From the NCBI RefSeq assembly GCF_014649795.1, contig NZ_BMTS01000028.1, positions 1-64,000 of the forward strand: a stretch of 64,000 bases of DNA, written 5' to 3'. The number at the start of each line of letters is the position of its first letter. Within the stretch, counting starts at the first letter, position 1. Source of the stretch: Streptomyces melanogenes. Its GTDB lineage: Bacteria > Actinomycetota > Actinomycetes > Streptomycetales > Streptomycetaceae. The position numbers and the translations under genes are program-made. Shown piece after piece: positions 24,889 through 31,777 of the stretch. The notes beneath the pieces were generated by a model. The model was not told the origin of the DNA and searched no databases. It saw nothing but the letters and a program-made list of their open reading frames with translations.

Positions 24889-26058
24889 GTGCGCGAGCAG
24901 GCATGGCAGAGGTTCCGCTTTTCCGGGCGGCAGCAAGGCGGTCGGCCCATAGCCGTGCCGGTGGCGGTCGCGATGGCCGTGGGTGTCATGACGATGGGGG
25001 CACTGGCGCCGCTCCCGGCGTCCGCTGCCACCCGGCCGGACGCCGTCCAGCAGGGCCTCGACGCCCTGGTGCAGTCCGACGGCCTGCCCGCGGCGCTGGC
25101 GAGCGTCAAGGACCGGGACGGCCACACCCGTACGTACACCGCGGGAGTCGGCGACGTGGCCACCGGATCGGCGGTGCCTCGGGACGGTCAGGTGCGGATC
25201 GGCAGCAACACCAAGACGTTCACCGCGGTGGTCGTGCTGCAACTGGTCGGCGAAGGGAAGATCCGCCTCGACACCCCGATCGAGAGGTATCTGCCGGGCC
25301 TCGTACGCGGGGAGGGGATCGACGGGCGCCGCATCACCGTCCGTCAGATCCTGCAGCAGACCAGCGGACTTCCCGACTACCTGAAGCACCTCGACGAGGA
25401 CGTCCGCTACTACCAACCCCGCGAGCTCCTCGGCCTCGCACTCCAGGAGAAGGCCCACTTCGACCCCGGGAAGAAGTGGGAGTACAGCAACACCAACTAC
25501 GTGCTGGCGGGCCTGCTCGTCGAGAAGGTCACCCGCCACCCCCTCGCCGAGGAGGTGGACCGGCGCGTCATCCAGCACCTCGGGCTGCGCCACACCTACT
25601 TCCCCACCCCCCGTGACGCGACCATCCGCGAACCCCACCCCCACGGCTACTACCGGGATGCGTCGGACCAGCCGCTGACCGACGTCACGGAGATGGATCC
25701 CTCCTGGGCCTGGGCGGCGGGCCAGCTCATCTCCACCAACTCCGACCTGACCCGGTTCTTCACCGCGGTCCTCGACGGCACCCTCCTCCGACCGGCCCAG
25801 CTGGCCCAGATGCGCACCACCGTCCCCGCCGGAGCCCCCTTCGCCGACGGCGCCCGCTATGGACTGGGCCTCGTGAGCACACCGCTGTCGTGCGGCGGTC
25901 TCTACTGGGGCCACGGCGGCAGCTTCCCGGGCTACGAGACCCGCGGCGGAGCCACCGACAAGGGCCGCGCCGCCAACGTCGCGGTGACCGTCCAGCAGAC
26001 GGACAAGACACCGATGAAGCACGTGGAGAGTGTCGTGGACACGGCTCTGTGCCGCTGA
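24889..26058 (+). CDS. Secreted serine hydrolase (beta-lactamase/DD-peptidase fold)
   Basis: This 389-aa exported protein has a signal peptide with core VAVAMAVGVMTMGALAPLPASA (residues about 25-46), then the class C/DD-carboxypeptidase motifs: SxxK in IGSNTKTFTA (residues about 104-113), YxN in WEYSNTNY, and HGG near the C-terminus in place of KTG. R61-type D-Ala-D-Ala carboxypeptidases and esterases share this set. It acts outside the membrane on cell-wall peptides or esters. The GTG has CCAGGAG upstream. Transcribed alone; a stem-loop follows its stop. Confidence 0.9.
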   Translation: MREQAWQRFRFSGRQQGGRPIAVPVAVAMAVGVMTMGALAPLPASAATRPDAVQQGLDALVQSDGLPAALASVKDRDGHTRTYTAGVGDVATGSAVPRDGQVRIGSNTKTFTAVVVLQLVGEGKIRLDTPIERYLPGLVRGEGIDGRRITVRQILQQTSGLPDYLKHLDEDVRYYQPRELLGLALQEKAHFDPGKKWEYSNTNYVLAGLLVEKVTRHPLAEEVDRRVIQHLGLRHTYFPTPRDATIREPHPHGYYRDASDQPLTDVTEMDPSWAWAAGQLISTNSDLTRFFTAVLDGTLLRPAQLAQMRTTVPAGAPFADGARYGLGLVSTPLSCGGLYWGHGGSFPGYETRGGATDKGRAANVAVTVQQTDKTPMKHVESVVDTALCR

Positions 26059-26068
26059 ACCACCGTGG

Positions 26069-26094
26069 CCGGGGGCTTGCGGCACAGCCCCCGG
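26069..26094. terminator. Convergent terminator stem
   Basis: CCGGGGGCT (26069-26077) pairs with AGCCCCCGG (26086-26094) over 8 nt, between the serine-hydrolase stop and the 3' end of the convergent SDR gene. Confidence 0.65.
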
Positions 26095-26115
26095 TCCCCA
26101 GCGGCGGCTCCGCCG

Positions 26116-26961
26116 TCACTCCGTGTCGAAGTCCGTCCCCCGCGAAACCTTCTCCCACTCCGCCAGTTCGGCCCGTACGGAGTCCAGGTGGGCGGTCAGG
26201 AAGTCGACCGCGTCGCCGCCGAGGGCGAGGCGGAGTGGGGGGTTCTCGGCGGCCAGGGCCAGGCGGATGGCCGCTGCGGCTTTCGCCGGGTCGCCGGGCT
26301 GGTCGCCGTTGCTGCCCTGGACCATCTGGCGGGTCGCGCCGACCTTCTCCGCGTACGCCGGGTTCCCCTCGGAGAAGTACGCCGCGTCCTTGCCGAACAG
26401 GTTGGTGCGGAACGCGCCGGGCTCCACGATCAGCACCTTGATGCCGAACGGCGTCACCTCGTCGGCCAGGGCCTCCGACAGCTGCTCCAGCGCCGCCTCG
26501 GTCGCGCTGTAGGCGGAGAACCCGGCGAAGGACAGCTGGCCGCCGAAGCTGCTGATGTTCACGATCGAGCCGCTGCCGCGCTCCCTCATCTGCGGCAGCA
26601 GCGCCCGGGTCAGCCGGGCCGGGCCGAACACGTGCAGCTCAAACAGGTCGCGCAGCTCCTGGTCGGTGGTCTCCTCGAACGCCCCCACCTGGGTGCGGCC
26701 GGCATTGTTCACCAGCACGTCCACCCTGCCGTAACGGGCCAGGACGTCGGCGGCCACCGCGTCGATCTGTTCGCCGTCGGTGACGTCCAGGCTGATCGCC
26801 TCGACGCGGTCGGGGTGCGCGGCGACCAGGTCGTCCAGCGCCTGCGTCCGCCGGGCGGTGCCGATCACCGTGTCACCGGCGGCGACCGCGGCCTCGGTGA
26901 TGGCCCGCCCGAAGCCGCTGCTCGCACCGGTGACCAGCCAGACCTTGGCGCTGTTGCTCAT
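26116..26961 (-). CDS. SDR family protein with altered catalytic Lys
   Basis: This 281-aa SDR has TGASSGFG (residues about 10-17), NNAG near residue 86 and the Ser of NISSFGGQ. Where the active site should read YxxxK, it has YSATEAA; the codon is GAG, one transition from AAG. Loss of the catalytic Lys would normally abolish oxidoreductase activity, so it may be inactive, a sensor, or carry a recent mutation. The ATG at 26961 has GAGGGAG upstream. It is divergent from a LysR gene, which likely controls it. Confidence 0.85.
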   Translation of the reverse strand: MSNSAKVWLVTGASSGFGRAITEAAVAAGDTVIGTARRTQALDDLVAAHPDRVEAISLDVTDGEQIDAVAADVLARYGRVDVLVNNAGRTQVGAFEETTDQELRDLFELHVFGPARLTRALLPQMRERGSGSIVNISSFGGQLSFAGFSAYSATEAALEQLSEALADEVTPFGIKVLIVEPGAFRTNLFGKDAAYFSEGNPAYAEKVGATRQMVQGSNGDQPGDPAKAAAAIRLALAAENPPLRLALGGDAVDFLTAHLDSVRAELAEWEKVSRGTDFDTE

Positions 26962-27030
26962 CTTCCACTCCCTCGTCAACTGCCGTGCGGGGCTTCCCCG
27001 TCGACGGGCTCCATCCCTCGCCAGGAACAG

Positions 27031-27042
27031 TGGACGCGTCCA
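27031..27042. promoter_or_regulatory. Candidate LysR-site palindrome
   Basis: TGGACGCGTCCA is a perfect 12-bp palindrome 26 nt before the LysR start, in the 106-nt divergent gap to the SDR gene. It is close to, but one short of, the T-N11-A LysR pattern. Confidence 0.4.
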
Positions 27043-27067
27043 AGACCCGTTGTGATAGCCATGAGTT

Positions 27068-27985
27068 ATGGATGTCCATGGACGCGATCTGCGCTACTTC
27101 ACCGCCGTCGCCGAGGAACTGAGCTTCACCCGGGCCGCCGAGAAACTCTTCGTCTCCCAGCCCGCCCTGAGCAAGCAGATACGTATGCTGGAGAAACAGC
27201 TCGGCGCGGAACTGTTCCAACGCGACAGACGCACCGTGCGGTTGACCGCGGTGGGGCAGGCCCTGCTGCCGCACGCCCGCGAAGTGCTGGCCGTCTGGCG
27301 CACCGCGCAGACTGCGGTGGAGGAGGCGAAGAGCGCCGGGCGGTGCGACCTGGTGATCGGGATGTCCACCAGCCCGGGCCGCGGGCTGCTGCCCGCTCTT
27401 CGGGCCCGTCTCCTCTCCCGGCATCCGGACGTACGCCCCGTACTGCGACAGGTCAACTGGGCCGATCCGAGTGCCGGATTGGCGGACGGGTCCAGCGACG
27501 TCGCCTTCGTCTGGCTGCCGCTGCCGGACGGGGACCGTTACCAGCATGCGGTGGTGGCCCGGGAGCCCCGACTGGTCGCCCTGCCCGACGGACACCCCCT
27601 GGCGGCGCGCGCAGCCGCCGACCCGGAGGGGAAAGTGGACTTCAGCGACCTGCTGGACGAACCCTTCCTCGCCCTCCCCCCGCAGGCCGGCCCGCTGCGG
27701 GACTACTGGCTCGCCCTTGACGCCCGAGACGGCCGCGAGCCACGGATCGGCGCGGTGGTGGCCAGCGCCGAGGAGACCCACGAGGCGGTCACCAGCGGTC
27801 AAGGAGTGGCGCTGCTGGCCGCCGGCAACGCCCCGCTGGTCGCCCGGGACGAGGTGGTCGCCGTGCCGGTCCGGGGCGTCTCCCCACCCCGACTGGCAGT
27901 GGCCGCCCGCAAGGACGACGTACGGCCACTGGTTCTCGCCTACCCGGCCGCCGCACGGGAGGTGGGGGCCGCAGCCACCTCGTGA
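27068..27985 (+). CDS. LysR family transcriptional regulator
   Basis: This 305-aa LysR regulator has the N-terminal winged helix RDLRYFTAVAEELSFTRAAEKLFVSQPALSKQIRMLEKQLGAELFQRDRRTVRLTAVGQALL (residues about 6-67). The two-lobed ligand domain starts near residue 95 (DLVIGMSTSPGRGLLPALRARL). Full length for the family. It is divergent from the SDR gene, the classical LysR arrangement in which the divergent gene is activated or repressed in response to a metabolite. The inducer is unknown. Confidence 0.92.
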   Translation: MDVHGRDLRYFTAVAEELSFTRAAEKLFVSQPALSKQIRMLEKQLGAELFQRDRRTVRLTAVGQALLPHAREVLAVWRTAQTAVEEAKSAGRCDLVIGMSTSPGRGLLPALRARLLSRHPDVRPVLRQVNWADPSAGLADGSSDVAFVWLPLPDGDRYQHAVVAREPRLVALPDGHPLAARAAADPEGKVDFSDLLDEPFLALPPQAGPLRDYWLALDARDGREPRIGAVVASAEETHEAVTSGQGVALLAAGNAPLVARDEVVAVPVRGVSPPRLAVAARKDDVRPLVLAYPAAAREVGAAATS

Positions 27986-28032
27986 ACCGGCACGACCTGC
28001 CAACCTCTGTTTCAGCGCCCGCTGACGGTTGG

Positions 28033-28488
28033 TCAGGCGCTCAGAGCCGCAAGCTCCGCGTTGGCCCGCTCGGCGACCAGCGTGAGGACCCGCCCCGTGG
28101 CGGCCAGGTCCTCGGGGTCCACCCCGGCCCAGATGCGGGCGGTGAAGGGGGCTGCCTCCGCAGCGGCTACGGAGATCAGCTCGCGCCCCGCATCCGTGGC
28201 GCGAAGGTGCGCACCGTCGGCGACGAGCAGGCGCTTGGCCAGCAGTTCGTCGAGCGTGGTGCGGATGTCGGCCGGATCGGCCTTGAGGGAGCCCTGGACC
28301 TGGACGACGAGATCGTCCGGCGTCGGCGGAGTGTCGGCGGTGACCGCGGCGCGCAGCGCGATCTGCTGCTGGAACGTGATGCCGTGCCGGGCCAGGACGC
28401 GCTCCAGGACGCCGCGGGCGGCGTAGTGGGCCAGAGCGAGGACACGGGGGTCGGCGACTGGTGCGGTGGTGGATGCGGTGGCGGTCAT
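28033..28488 (-). CDS. MarR-like winged-helix protein, second gene of operon
   Basis: This 151-aa protein has a central GITFQQQIALRAAVTADTPPTPDDLVVQVQGSLKADPADIRTTLDELLAKRLLVADG. This is a winged-helix layout with the wing at LRATDAGRELI. It is MarR-like but more divergent than the gene it overlaps. Its ATG lies inside the stop of the upstream MarR gene (ATGA) and has GGAGA upstream, so the two are co-translated. The shared operator at 28992-29006 would control both. The pair may act as a heterodimer or regulator plus co-regulator; this is inference. Confidence 0.65.
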   Translation of the reverse strand: MTATASTTAPVADPRVLALAHYAARGVLERVLARHGITFQQQIALRAAVTADTPPTPDDLVVQVQGSLKADPADIRTTLDELLAKRLLVADGAHLRATDAGRELISVAAAEAAPFTARIWAGVDPEDLAATGRVLTLVAERANAELAALSA

Positions 28489-28979
28489 GGCGTTGTCTCC
28501 TGGGTGCTCTGGTCGTTCGATACGGACGGGCCGAGCGGTGCGTCGAGCAGGGTCCTCAACTCGTCGGTGAACGCACGCGTTCGCGTGCCGTCCAGGCCGC
28601 CGAGCGGCTCCAGCCACTGCTGGTGCAGTTCTTGGACCACCTCGATGGCCTGCCGTGTGACGGCCCGGCCCTGCTCGGTGAGGGCGAGCTGTACGGCGCG
28701 CGGGTCGCGGGGATCGCGGGTGCGCTCGATCAGGCCCGCCGACTCCAGGGCGCGCGCCAGCTTCGAGACGTACAGCGCTTCCAGACCGGTGTGGTCGGCG
28801 AGCTGGCGCTGACTGGGACGCTCACCAGCCCGCTGCATGCCGTGCAGCGACGCGACCACCGAGTACTGCGCGTGGGTGAGCCCCAGCGGAGCCACCGCGC
28901 GATCGACCGCGACGCGCCACTTGTTGGCGAGCCGCCATACGAGGAAACCGGGCGTGGGGCCCGGCGAACCGTTGCTCAT
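28485..28979 (-). CDS. MarR family transcriptional regulator
   Basis: This 164-aa MarR regulator has APLGLTHAQYSVVASLHGM (residues about 34-52), the recognition region PSQRQLADHTGLEALYVSKLARALESAGLIERTRDPRDPRAVQLALTEQG and a dimerisation helix. ATG at 28979 is used; a start further upstream would run into the operator. It overlaps the second winged-helix gene by 4 nt. The divergent methyltransferase and a perfect palindrome between them suggest autorepression plus possible control of the methyltransferase. Confidence 0.9.
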   Translation of the reverse strand: MSNGSPGPTPGFLVWRLANKWRVAVDRAVAPLGLTHAQYSVVASLHGMQRAGERPSQRQLADHTGLEALYVSKLARALESAGLIERTRDPRDPRAVQLALTEQGRAVTRQAIEVVQELHQQWLEPLGGLDGTRTRAFTDELRTLLDAPLGPSVSNDQSTQETTP

Positions 28980-28991
28980 GACAAATAGAGT

Positions 28992-29006
28992 ACATAGCAA
29001 CTATGT
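28992..29006. promoter_or_regulatory. MarR operator palindrome
   Basis: ACATAG-CAA-CTATGT (28992-29006) is a perfect inverted repeat 13 nt upstream of the MarR start. A TACTAT element at 29013-29018 faces the methyltransferase. AT-rich for this genome, as MarR sites usually are. Confidence 0.75.
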
Positions 29007-29090
29007 CCATGGCTACTATTTTCCGACGGAACACGGCCGGCTTTGCGCCTCGATCGGCTCACGCCGTCGCCCCTCTGCCACAATCGCCGG

Positions 29091-29894
29091 ATGGCTGAGT
29101 ACGACACGGACCGCGGCTACCTGCTGGACAACCAGCAGTCGGAGGCGGGCGTCCGCTTCGGCGCCCTCGCCGAGCTGTTCGACCCGGTGACGCTCCGACA
29201 CGTGGACCGGCTCGGAATCGGTCCCGGCATGCGGTGTTGGGAGGTCGGCGCCGGTGGTCCCTCCGTGCCCCTGGGGCTGGCCGAGCGGGTCGCACCGACC
29301 GGTTCGGTGGTCGCCACCGACATCGACGTGTCCTGGATCGAGGGTGTCACCGACGGTGTGATCGAGGTGATCTCCCACGACGTGGCGGCCGACCCACCGC
29401 CACCCGGTCCCTTCGACCTCGTACACGCCCGGCTGGTCCTGACACACGTCAGCGACCGCACCGAGGCCCTGCGCCGGATGGTCCGGGCGCTGCGTCCCGG
29501 CGGATGGCTGCTTCTGGAGGACGCCGACCCCACCTTGCAACCCCTGCTGTGCCCGGACGAGTCGGGGCCCGAACAGCGGCTCGCCAACCGCCTACGGTCC
29601 GGCTTCCGCACCCTGATGGCGGCGCGCGGCGCGGACCTCGCGTACGGGCGGACCCTGCCCAGAGTGCTGCGCGAGGCAGGTCTGGAGGAGGTGCAGGCCG
29701 ACGCGTACTTCCCCATCACCTCGCCCGCGTGTGCCGTACTGGAAGACGCGACGGTGCGGCAGATCCGCCACCATCTGATCGAGCGGGGGCTGGCCACCGG
29801 CGAGGAGATCGAGCGGCACCTGGCCAACGTCGCCGCCGGACGCCTCGACCTGGCCACGGCCCCGATGATCTCCGCGTGGGGACGCCGCCCGTAG
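29091..29894 (+). CDS. SAM-dependent methyltransferase
   Basis: This 267-aa class I methyltransferase has motif I in CWEVGAGGPSVPLGLAERV (residues about 43-61), the acidic residue ending beta-2 in VVATDIDVSWIE, and DLVHARLVLTHVSDRTEALRRMVRALRPGGWLLLEDAD covering motifs IV-VI. The substrate is unknown; the family includes polyketide and antibiotic tailoring enzymes. ATG 29091 fits MAEYDTDRGYLLDN, a common start in relatives. Divergent from the MarR operon. Confidence 0.88.
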   Translation: MAEYDTDRGYLLDNQQSEAGVRFGALAELFDPVTLRHVDRLGIGPGMRCWEVGAGGPSVPLGLAERVAPTGSVVATDIDVSWIEGVTDGVIEVISHDVAADPPPPGPFDLVHARLVLTHVSDRTEALRRMVRALRPGGWLLLEDADPTLQPLLCPDESGPEQRLANRLRSGFRTLMAARGADLAYGRTLPRVLREAGLEEVQADAYFPITSPACAVLEDATVRQIRHHLIERGLATGEEIERHLANVAAGRLDLATAPMISAWGRRP

Positions 29895-29913
29895 CCGCGA
29901 TCCGGAAAAGTGC

Positions 29914-30357
29914 TTACGCGGGCACGCGGCGCACCATGAACACGTCCACCGGATCCTCGCCCTCGACCTCGAACCCGTGCCGCTCGTACAACCGCCGGGC
30001 CGCGCTGCCCTGCAGCACGTTCAAACGCACGGGGAACCCACCGCGGTCACACCGCTCCAGCAGTTCGCGCAGCACGCCCGAGCCGATGCCGGTGCCCTGG
30101 AGGTGCGGGGCCAGGTAGAAGTGCTCCAGCCAGTGGGCGTCCTCGGCCGGTCGCAGGGCCACACATCCGGCGAAGGCATCCGCCACCTCGATCACCCAGG
30201 TGTGGTCCGGGTCGAAGCGCTCGCGCAGCCGCTGCCGCACCCGGTGCTCGTCGTAGCGTCCGAGCCGCTCCAGGTCCGGCCGCATCACGACCGCGCGCAG
30301 CTCGACCGCCGCCTCGACGTCCGCCGTCGAGGCCGCCCGTATCTTCCAGTCCGCCAT
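29914..30357 (-). CDS. GNAT family N-acetyltransferase
   Basis: This 147-aa compact GNAT has IRAASTADVEAAVELRAVVMRP at the N-terminus, HFYLAPHLQGTGIGSGVLRELLE with the acetyl-CoA loop QGTGIG near residue 92, and LNVLQGSAARRLYERHGFEVEGED. The acceptor is unknown. The ATG at 30357 is preferred, although a GTG at 30366 adds three residues. Convergent with the methyltransferase gene. Confidence 0.85.
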   Translation of the reverse strand: MADWKIRAASTADVEAAVELRAVVMRPDLERLGRYDEHRVRQRLRERFDPDHTWVIEVADAFAGCVALRPAEDAHWLEHFYLAPHLQGTGIGSGVLRELLERCDRGGFPVRLNVLQGSAARRLYERHGFEVEGEDPVDVFMVRRVPA

Positions 30358-30665
30358 GATCGCCACGCTACCGCCAAGGGGTTACGCCCTGGTCAGCGCC
30401 CTCCTCGCCGGGGCAGGCCGACGAGCCCGTGAAGGCGGAGATGCGCTGCGGCCGCAGGCGGCGCACGATGAGGAGGACGTCTGACCACGAGCGTGGAACA
30501 AGCTCGACAGGGCAGCCCGACAGGGCGTCGGGCGGGGGCGGGGCCGACTGTTCGAGCGTGCACGCGGACGTCCTCCTTCAGATCGTGAACGGCTGCGGCG
30601 CGGGAATTCCGGCGCGCCCCGAGGGCCGGCCGCACGCGTCCAGGTGCGAGGAAATGGGGAGAATC
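30358..30665. other. Intergenic region with long-spaced inverted repeat
   Basis: This is a 308-nt gap. AGGAGGACGTC (30471-30481) and GACGTCCTCCT (30567-30577) are exact reverse complements 85 nt apart. No convincing gene is present; frames here look like shadows. Promoter elements for the secreted-protein gene are presumably in the right half. Confidence 0.4.
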
Positions 30666-31575
30666 ATGAGGAAGTCCCTGGTGGCCGCGCTTGCCACGGT
30701 CACGTCCGCGACGGCCGCCCTGCTGGCCGGGCCCGCCATCCCCCGCGAACGCCGCTTCGACGTACTGCAACAGCACCACACCGAGCAGCTCGATCCTGTT
30801 CTACCGGGCCGACAACGGCGAGACCGGCACCGGCACCCTCTCCGCCGGCCACTGGCGGTACAAAGGCGGCTTCACCCTGCCGACCGGCTACACCCACGCG
30901 GCGGCGAGCCGCGACTCGCTGGTGCTGTACAACGCCGACACCGGGGCCGGTGAGGTCGGCACCTTCAAGAACGGTACGTACTCCCGCACCCAGACCTACG
31001 ACGACTTCTCGACGGGCTGGACCTCCGTGGAGGCGTCCGGCGACTCCGTGCTGTTCTACAACGGCGACACCGGCGCCGGTGTCACCGGCACCCTCAAGAA
31101 CGGCAGGTACCAGGAGGTGCGCACGTACGACAACTTCAGTACGGGCTGGAGCACCATGGCCAGTTCGTGCGACACCCTGGTCGCCGCGGCCCGGCACGGG
31201 TCGGGCGACTTCCCCTGGAGCAACCTCGGCTACGGGACCCTCAAGAACGGCGTCTACTCGGACAAGGGCGCCATCCCGAGGGATGACTTCCTGGGTGAGC
31301 TGACCGCGACCAAGGACTCGATGCTGGCCTTGTCGAGGAGCGGCGGCGAGCTCCAGTTCCGGGTGAGCAACGCGACCAACGGCAGTGGCATCAACTTCCG
31401 TGAGATCGGCACCTCGGGCATCTGGGACCAGGTCGGCCGGACCCCGGACAGCCTGTTCTTCTACAAGACCGACGGGACCGCCTGGATCTCGACGCTCTCC
31501 GGCGGCAACTACCGGAACGTCGGCGCGCTCCCCGAGGTCTCCTCGGGCTGGTCCCTCATCGCGGGCGGTGTGTGA
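30666..31575 (+). pseudogene. Secreted repeat (propeller-like) protein with frameshift
   Basis: ATG 30666 (GGGGAG upstream) begins a signal peptide MRKSLVAALATVTSATAALLAGPAI. A run of five C at 30740-30744 then puts the rest out of frame. With four C the sequence continues PANAAS (cleavage site) and STTPSSSILFYRADNGETGTGTL. The mature part has about six imperfect repeats of 45-50 residues with the motif DS-LFYN-DTGAG--GTLKNG-Y, suggesting a beta-propeller lectin-like fold. As sequenced, no exported product could be made. Frame lost in a homopolymer makes sequencing error or slippage equally possible. Confidence 0.7.
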
Positions 31576-31595
31576 CGACGGTCTGAGTCCCCCAA

Positions 31596-31621
31596 CCCTG
31601 CCGCAGGGTGCTGCGGCAGGG
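31596..31621 (+). terminator. Terminator after secreted-protein gene
   Basis: CCCTGCCGCAG (31596-31606), loop GGTG, CTGCGGCAGGG (31611-31621): a perfect 11-bp stem with a tetraloop, 21 nt after the stop codon. Confidence 0.85.
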
Positions 31622-31642
31622 GCTGTCTGTCCGGAGGAAACG

Positions 31643-31674
31643 AAAAAGGCAAGGAGGTATATCCACTCCTTGCC
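31643..31674 (-). terminator. Minus-strand intrinsic terminator upstream of helR
   Basis: GGCAAGGAG (31648-31656) and CTCCTTGCC (31666-31674) form a 9-bp stem. Read on the minus strand, the stem is followed at once by TTTTT (complement of 31643-31647), a canonical Rho-independent terminator. No minus-strand gene lies to its right until beyond 36 kb, so what it stops is unclear. Confidence 0.6.
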
Positions 31675-31697
31675 ACTCTCAACTTATAGCGCACCGG

Positions 31698-31717
31698 GGG
31701 GCTTGCCGCAAGGCCCC
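31698..31717. promoter_or_regulatory. Rifamycin-associated element (RAE)
   Basis: The 20-bp sequence GGGGCTTGCCGCAAGGCCCC, 61 nt before the helR start, differs at one central position from the RAE palindrome as I recall it (GGGGCTTGCGGCAAGGCCCC). RAE is the cis-element known to drive rifamycin-inducible expression of rifamycin-resistance genes, including helR, in actinomycetes. Confidence 0.88.
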
Positions 31718-31777
31718 GGGGGTGGGGCAGAATCGCCGACCTAGGTCAGAACCTGCAGTACAAGGGGGATTCACGAA

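Noticed and set aside
26069..26094. RAE-like sequence GGGGCTTGCGGCACAGCCCC after the serine hydrolase gene
   Set aside because: It resembles the rifamycin-associated element in its left half but breaks the right arm, and it lies between convergent 3' ends where a terminator is expected. The CCGGGGGCT/AGCCCCCGG stem explains it.
30471..30577. Transposon ends from the 11-bp inverted repeat 85 nt apart
   Set aside because: The intervening 85 nt contain no gene and there are no target-site duplications; chance in GC-rich DNA is likely.
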